NCBI GenBank assembly: GCA_027924645.1 | Contig: BSBN01001687.1 | Coordinates: forward strand, 558,001-622,000 | Reading direction: 5' to 3' | Length of the DNA: 64,000 nt | Source of the DNA: Cunninghamia lanceolata | Taxonomy: Eukaryota > Streptophyta > Pinopsida > Cupressales > Cupressaceae | Shown here: positions 59,076 to 64,000 of the stretch, in pieces | How positions within the stretch are numbered: the stretch's first letter is position 1 | Layout: every line of letters begins with the position of its first letter | Program-made: the position numbers and the translations under genes | The notes under the pieces: generated by a model | The model's input: only the letters and a program-made list of their open reading frames with translations | What the model was told of the DNA's origin: nothing | Database searches by the model: none

Positions 59076-59990
59076 AGGTGTACTAATTGCTTTTGCATTC
59101 TACATGTTAAACCTTTTCAACACCTTCTCTACATACTCACTTTGGGACAAAAATAATTTTCTATTTGTCCTATCCTGTGTGATCCTCATACCAAGGATTT
59201 GTTTTGCTGCACCCAAATCCTTCATAGCAAATGAATTTGCTAATTTCTGCTAAAGTTCATTAATATGCTGCATGTTAGACCTGGCAACAAGCATGTCATC
59301 AACACAAAGCAACATGATAATATAGTTGCCATTACCCAATTTCTTGAAATAAACACAATAATCAGAATGACATCTTTTGTAACCTTGTTCAGCCATAAAA
59401 CTATCAAATTTCAAATACCATTGCCAAAGGTGCTTACTTCAGGCGATACAAACTCTTCTTTAACCTGCACACAAAATCCTCCTTACCCTTGACCTCATAT
59501 CCCTATGGTTGCTGCATGTATATTTCCTCTTCCAAATCCCCATGGAGAAAAGTTGTTTTCACATCTAGCTGTTCAAGATGCAAGTCTTCCGCAGCCACAA
59601 GACTCAGAATAGTTGTAATAGAAGTCATCTTTACAATCGGAGAAAATATTTCATCAAAATCTATACCTTTTTCTATGCAAAACCTTTTACCACGAGTCTA
59701 GCCTTATATCTTTTCTTGCCTCCATCTTCTTCCTTCAACCTGTAAACCCATTTATTTGGCAATGCTCTTTTTCCTACAGGTAATTTGACTAAGTCGCGAG
59801 TCTGATTTTGTGACAAGGAATCCATTTCCTCCTTCACACCTAGCTCCCACTACTTTTTGGTATCTACCTACATTGCTTCTTCATAACTTTCAAGTTCACC
59901 AAAATCAATTAATAATATAGAATATAATGATGGAGAAAATCTTTTTGGAGATCTAGTTATCCTTGTAGAATGTCTAACACTTCCAACAGT
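59076..59990 (-). pseudogene. E14 RT, N-terminal and core
   Basis: KWVYRLKEEDGGKKRYKARL, VVKGFAQKKGIDFDEIFSP (about 59640-59760), LEQLDVKTTFLHGDLEEEIY (about 59520-59580) and RLKKSLY are visible across frames, all standard Copia RT. The palm YVDD stretch near 59300 is frameshifted. Confidence 0.85.
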
Positions 59991-60820
59991 CTATGGGATA
60001 ACTTGTTGTTGCTGAGCATCAAGTACCACTGGCATTTTATTTTTAGGAATCTCATCTAGCACCACATATTCTTTTTTGGCCCGTTCATGCTTCTTTTCCT
60101 GCAGTTGATCCTTATACATGACTTTCTCATTGAATATAACATCTTTGCTCCTAATGATTTTATGATTTTCATAATCCCATAAATGATAACCAAATTCATC
60201 TACTCCATATCCAATGAAGGTACATTTTTTAGACTTAGCCTCAAGCTTGGTTCTATTTTCAATATCAACATGGACAAAAGCTTCACAACCAAAGGTTATC
60301 AGAAATGAATAGTTTACCTTTTTACCCATCCATGTCTCCTCTAGAATGCCACCATCTAAAGGATTTGAAGGTCCCCTATTTATTAAATAAACAACGATAT
60401 GTATAGCATCTGTCCAAAAGTGTAAGGGTAGTCCACCATGCAATCTCATGATCCTTGCATGCTGCATAATGGTCCCATTCATCCTCTCAGACACACCATT
60501 TTCTACCTACGGATTCCATTATATGAATAGTAACTTTCAAATTCTCTGCTGCAATACTCACCTCCATTATTAGATTTGAGATGCTTCAACTTTTTTCCTG
60601 TCTCATTCTCAACCAAATCTTTCCACTTTTTAAAAGTTTTAAAAACTTCTAATTTTTGTTTTAGGAAATACACCCATGTTTTCCTAGTTGCATCATCAAG
60701 AAAAGTAACATAATAGAAAGAGCCACCAAGAGAAGATACTTGAGCTGGTCCCCATACATCTGAATGCACAAGATCTAATTTCTCACTCTTCTTCTCTTTC
60801 CCAACTTTGAGAAATCAGAC
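59991..60820 (-). pseudogene. E14 integrase, second catalytic Asp changed to Asn
   Basis: 60503-60769 reads MHSDVWGPAQVSSLGGSFYY (first Asp kept), FLDDATRKTWVYFLKQK and LKSNNGGEYCSREF, where the usual SDNGGEY Asp is Asn. 59991-60494 begins SERMNGTIMQHARIMRLHGG (catalytic Glu kept), then FWTDAIHIVVYLINRGPS and FGCEAFVHVDIENRTKLEAK, CTFIGYG. A short frameshift near 60500 divides the two. Confidence 0.9.
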
Positions 60821-61388
60821 ACTTTTATATTTTCCATGAACACAATTTTTGCATAACTCCAACTCAATCTTCTTCAGACCTAGTAGCAACTTTTTGGAGT
60901 TAAGGATCTTCATCCCTTTCTCACTCATGTGCCCAAGTCTATGGTGCTACAATTCTATTTTTGTCCCTGTAGCAAGTGCTATAATTGTCTCAGTAGCAAC
61001 TATTTCTATAGCAACTAAGGCAGAATAAGTTTTACGAGTACACAAATACAATGTGCCTACCTTTTCACCTTTAGTGACCTTCTATACTTTGTCTGAAAAG
61101 GTAACTATGCAACCTTCACTACCCAGTTGTCCTGCAAAGATTAAATTCCTTCTCAAATTTGGAACATGCCTTATCTCCTGTAGCAACCATTCATTTCCAT
61201 TATGTAACTTGATTTTTATCTTTCCTTTTCCAACAATCTAACAGGGTTCATCATCGCCCAAATATACCTATCCAAAATCATCTTAAACATAATCTACAAA
61301 ATATTTCCTATGGGGTGTGGCATGAAGAAGCCCCTGATTCTATTACCCAAGAATCATTAGCATTATCTAAACACAAAATTAAAGCATC
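60821..61388 (-). pseudogene. E14 protease and GAG-pre-integrase region
   Basis: About 61315-61380 reads CLDNANDSWVIESGASSCHT: the Copia protease active site with Asp of DSGAS replaced by Glu. Downstream to about 60830 are the linker and a broken Cys-rich block (FCKNCVHGKYKSV-like near 60800-60860). Confidence 0.75.
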
Positions 61389-62225
61389 CTATAATTTATT
61401 ACTTGCAACATTAGCTTCCTTACTATTATCATGTCGTCCATCTCGTTGTTTTCCCTTTCGAGACCAACAATCCTTCTTCAAATGTCTTGGCTTTCCACAG
61501 TTCCAGCAATCCATTCTTCCTCTGGATATAGATCTACCTTTCTTTGACTTCCCTTGTGACTTCCCATGATTTGTAGGGCTTTTTCCTCTTTCCTTTGTTC
61601 TTCCCCTATTCTCTACAGTCAAAGCATTACCAAATGTTGAAGTCTCACCTGTGCTTTTCCGTCGCATTTCCTTGCTAAGGATAACACCAACAACATCATC
61701 AAATTTCAAAGTATTTGAACCAGAGACAGAGTTACTTACAGCCATTACCAAGCTATTCCAGCTTTATGGCAAAGAACATAAAACCAAGAGAGCCCTCACC
61801 TCTTCATCAAATTTCATTTTTACAGAGGTTAACTGACTGGTAATTGTATTAAACTCATTTAAATGATCTGACATAGATCCACCTTCAATCATTTTCAAAT
61901 TAAACAAATGCTTCATGAGAAATACCTTATTTGAGGCTACAGGTTTTTCATACAATTTTGCCAAAGATTTCATCTATTCATCTATTGTCTTCACTTCTAT
62001 TAGATTGAATGCCATAGATGGTGCCAGGCACAACCGAATGGTTCCCAGTGCCTTTCTATCCAGAAGATTCCAATCCTCATCAGTCATTATTGCTAGTTTC
62101 TTGGCTATTCCTTCTAATGGCCTCCATAAATCTTTCTGATAGAGATAATCCTCCATCTGCATCTTCCATAACTAATAGTTCTGCCCATTTAATTTATCTA
62201 CCTTCAATTTACCCTCATCTTCCAT
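61389..62225 (-). pseudogene. E14 gag, single frame with four stops
   Basis: From ATG at 62225 one frame continues without shift to the protease. Blocks: LWKMQMEDYLYQKDLWRPLE, DRKALGTIRLCLAPSMAFNL, LFNLKMIEGGSMSDHLNEFN, VVGVILSKEMRRKSTGE, and CWNCGKPRHLKKDC, an intact CCHC knuckle. Stops near 62185, 61974, 61764 and 61389 are TAG, TAG, TAA, TAG; each fits a C-to-T change of a Gln codon. Confidence 0.92.
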
Positions 62226-62277
62226 TGCACCCACTCAACTGTGAGACCTTCTTGCAGATGATAATCAAACACAACCC

Positions 62278-62289
62278 ACTCTAATACCA
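62278..62289 (-). promoter_or_regulatory. E14 primer binding site (tRNA-iMet, two changes)
   Basis: The minus strand reads TGGTATTAGAGT against canonical TGGTATCAGAGC; both changes are C-to-T. Confidence 0.8.
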
Positions 62290-62291
62290 AT

Positions 62292-62673
62292 TGTTAGGGT
62301 TAGGGTAGATTGGAGCAATAAACACTAACAATTATATGCAGATTAAATAACAAATATAACAATGAAGAACAACACAAAAGAGATCAACACAGAAATTTAA
62401 CATGGTTCACCCAAAATGAGCTACATCCACAGAAACTTAGCCACCCAATGATTTTATTATCCAATGCAAAATAAATTACAATCTTGTGAATGCATCTCCA
62501 TAACATACATCCTAGCCACTTATAACAAGCGTTTTGAAAGCTTCTAGAATTAGGGTTTTACAATGTCACTTTTCTTTTTGTCGGTTAACAAAAATTAACA
62601 ACCGACTACGAACCCCGGTGAGGATACATGACAACTGTACAATACTTGCATGATCAGTCACCACATACCAATA
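62292..62673 (-). repeat. E14 5' LTR
   Basis: 382 bp; ends TGTTAGGGTTAGGG and CACATACCAATA. The terminal CA is TA here and intact in the 3' LTR. Confidence 0.93.
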
Positions 62674-62679
62674 AACTCT

Positions 62680-64000
62680 ACCTCAGGAATCTATTATGGA
62701 TGGTCTAATTCATAATAAGATTCATAAAATCCAAGTTAGTCCAAAGAATAAGAAGAACTGTCAAGTATAGAGTTGGTAAGACTCTCTTAAAACTTAACAC
62801 TCCTCTTAATGAACAACTAATGTGTCATCAGGAGGAGTAGGTGATAACATTTTACACCATCTAGATAACCTACAAATATGCCAGGTTTGGATTGAGGTTC
62901 CATTGCCTTGTGATTCTGCTTTGATATACATGCCATGGTTGAAGATTCAAAGATGTTGAAGTGCTCAAATAATGGTCTCAACCCCATCCAGGATTCAAAG
63001 GGAGTGGTTCCCTTTAAGGATTTATGAGGAACTTAGTTCTAAATGTAATATGAATAGTTGATTTCTTCTACCTAGTACTATGGTGTAAGGCCCTTGGAGT
63101 GTATCATGTAGTTAGCTATCTCTTTTAAGGATCAGTTCTTTCATTTTGCAACACCATTCTGTTGGGGAGTATAAGGAACTATGAGTTGTAAGTCTAACCC
63201 CTCTATTATACAAAACTTCTCAAACCTATTGTTGACATACCCACCCCCATTGCCAATCTGAAGAACCTTGATGAATTTTCTTGACTAGTTTTTAGGAAGA
63301 GTCTTGAAGTCTCAAAAATTTCTGAACACTTCATATTTCTACCAAAGGAAGTAGACCCATGTGTATCTAGAGAAGTCATCTATGAAAGTGAGAACATACT
63401 TTTCCTTAGTGAAAGATGGATGGGGAAATGTCCTTGATACATCACTATGAACAAGCTCCAAAGCTTGTGTAGCCCTCCAAGAATTTCCTTTGTCAAATTT
63501 CTCTTTAGGATGCTTCCCAAGGGTGCAACCCTCACAAAGACCATTAGAAAATCTAACTTTAGGCAACCCTATGACCATATCCTACTGACTTAGTTGCTCA
63601 AAGTAGTGGTAGTTAAGGTGGTTGAACTGCTCATGTCATAATTTGCTAACTCCATTTTAATGAGTAAGCAATGTTGTAGGAGAAACATCAGGTGCAAAGT
63701 GAGAGAAGGTGTACAACCTAGCTTGGTGATCTTCCCTTCCCAAAGCTCCTAGATTGTTGTTGTTCAACTCTCTAATCTCAATTGAGTCTGGATAGAATGA
63801 ACTGTCATGCCTCTCTCTATGTGGGTAATCTAATAAAATAATAGGAGATTAGCTAAAAGAGAAGGTACATAGAACATTTGTGAATGGTCCACCTTCAATT
63901 TCAACAAACCCTCTCCGTGTAACTACTACTAGAGTGCCATCACCTAAAGTGATAGAAGACATGCTATAAGGCTCTAAGGAAGAAAATTCAACCTATGAAG
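62680..64000 (-). pseudogene. E13 protease-integrase linker and integrase N-terminal/core
   Basis: 63579-64000 shows SSITLGDGTLVVVTRRGFVE and LYTFSHFAPDVSP, the stretch after protease. 63339-63578 is open: VRFSNGLCEGCTLGKHPKEK (zinc-binding), ELVHSDVSRTF (first Asp), FTKEKYVLTFIDDFSRYTWV. Further left, to 62680, decayed core text such as PHKSLKGTTPFESWMGLRP and FVGYLDGVKCYHLL follows. The remaining catalytic residues are not readable because of frame changes. Confidence 0.82.

Larger units (their letters stand above)
57839..62678 (-). mobile_element. E14: short-LTR Tnt1-like Ty1/Copia element nested in E13
   Basis: LTRs 57844-58216 (373 bp) and 62292-62673 (382 bp), flanked by GACTC (57839-57843) and AACTC (62674-62678), a 5-bp duplication with one change. 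Length 4.8 kb. Order: primer site, gag, protease, integrase, RT, RNase H, purine tract. E13 coding sequence lies on both sides. Gag to protease is one frame broken only by stops. Confidence 0.92.
55483..64000 (-). mobile_element. E13: Ty1/Copia element, 3' part, interrupted by E14
   Basis: In minus order from the right edge: protease-integrase linker and integrase (62680-64000), then E14, then integrase-RT linker, RT and RNase H (56100-57830), polypurine tract (55909-55918) and 3' LTR (55483-55908). The 5' LTR and gag lie beyond the window. The coding style (CEGCTLGKHPKEKF, FIDDFSRYTWVYFL) differs from E5/E9 and from E14, so it is a third Copia lineage. Confidence 0.8.

Noticed and set aside
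1..64000. tRNA, rRNA, microRNA or intact host protein genes
   Set aside because: None could be supported by reading either strand; a dedicated scan such as tRNAscan-SE was not possible here.

Overview
The window is plant nuclear DNA from a large, transposon-packed genome, possibly a gymnosperm. The evidence is A/T-rich sequence, nested LTR retrotransposons of plant Ty1/Copia and Ty3/Gypsy type, initiator-tRNA primer sites, a LINE fragment and no recognisable host gene in 64 kb. The species assignment is inference. Nearly all coding sequence is decayed retroelement polyprotein, mostly on the minus strand. Elements are numbered E1 to E14 from left to right.

Layout. E1 (1-3460) is the 5' end of a minus-strand Gypsy element cut by the window edge. 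E2 (3466-3740) is a LINE endonuclease scrap joined to E3 (3741-5386), the LTR and gag of a Copia element. E4 (about 5850-9430, plus) is a long LTR-like stretch with a TATA box and an iterated TAGYRCTAAAA motif. E5 (9978-27272, target duplication CTAGC) is a complete Sirevirus-like Copia element. It carries a terminal-inverted-repeat DNA transposon, E6 (10863-11924), in its 3' LTR and a whole second LTR element, E7 (14295-22586), in its reverse transcriptase.

E8 (27278-32298 plus 39938 to about 42090) is an old Gypsy element with two RNase H domains. It is split by E9 (32304-39932, duplication TTGTT), a second Sirevirus-like Copia element that keeps a 320-codon RT/RNase H frame. E10 (43313-50264, duplication TCAAT) has Sirevirus-type ends but no pol. 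It encodes a coiled-coil/zinc-knuckle protein and a second long decayed protein I do not recognise. E10 sits in the LTR cluster E11 (50265-52561). E12 (53340-54660, plus) is a Copia relic. E13 (55483 past the right edge) is a Copia element that contains E14 (57844-62673), a short-LTR Tnt1-like Copia element.

How they relate. E5, E9 and E10 share LTR ends, a conserved LTR core block, initiator-Met primer sites and a multiplied polypurine tract, so E10 looks like a passenger that could use proteins of E5/E9-type elements. E7 is also pol-less and encodes a repeat-rich protein with a G-patch-like motif; its LTR/polypurine junction resembles those in E11. In-frame stops and damaged LTR ends mostly fit C-to-T change, as expected for old methylated DNA. 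The best candidates for something undescribed are E10, E7, the DNA transposon E6 and the position of the second RNase H in E8.
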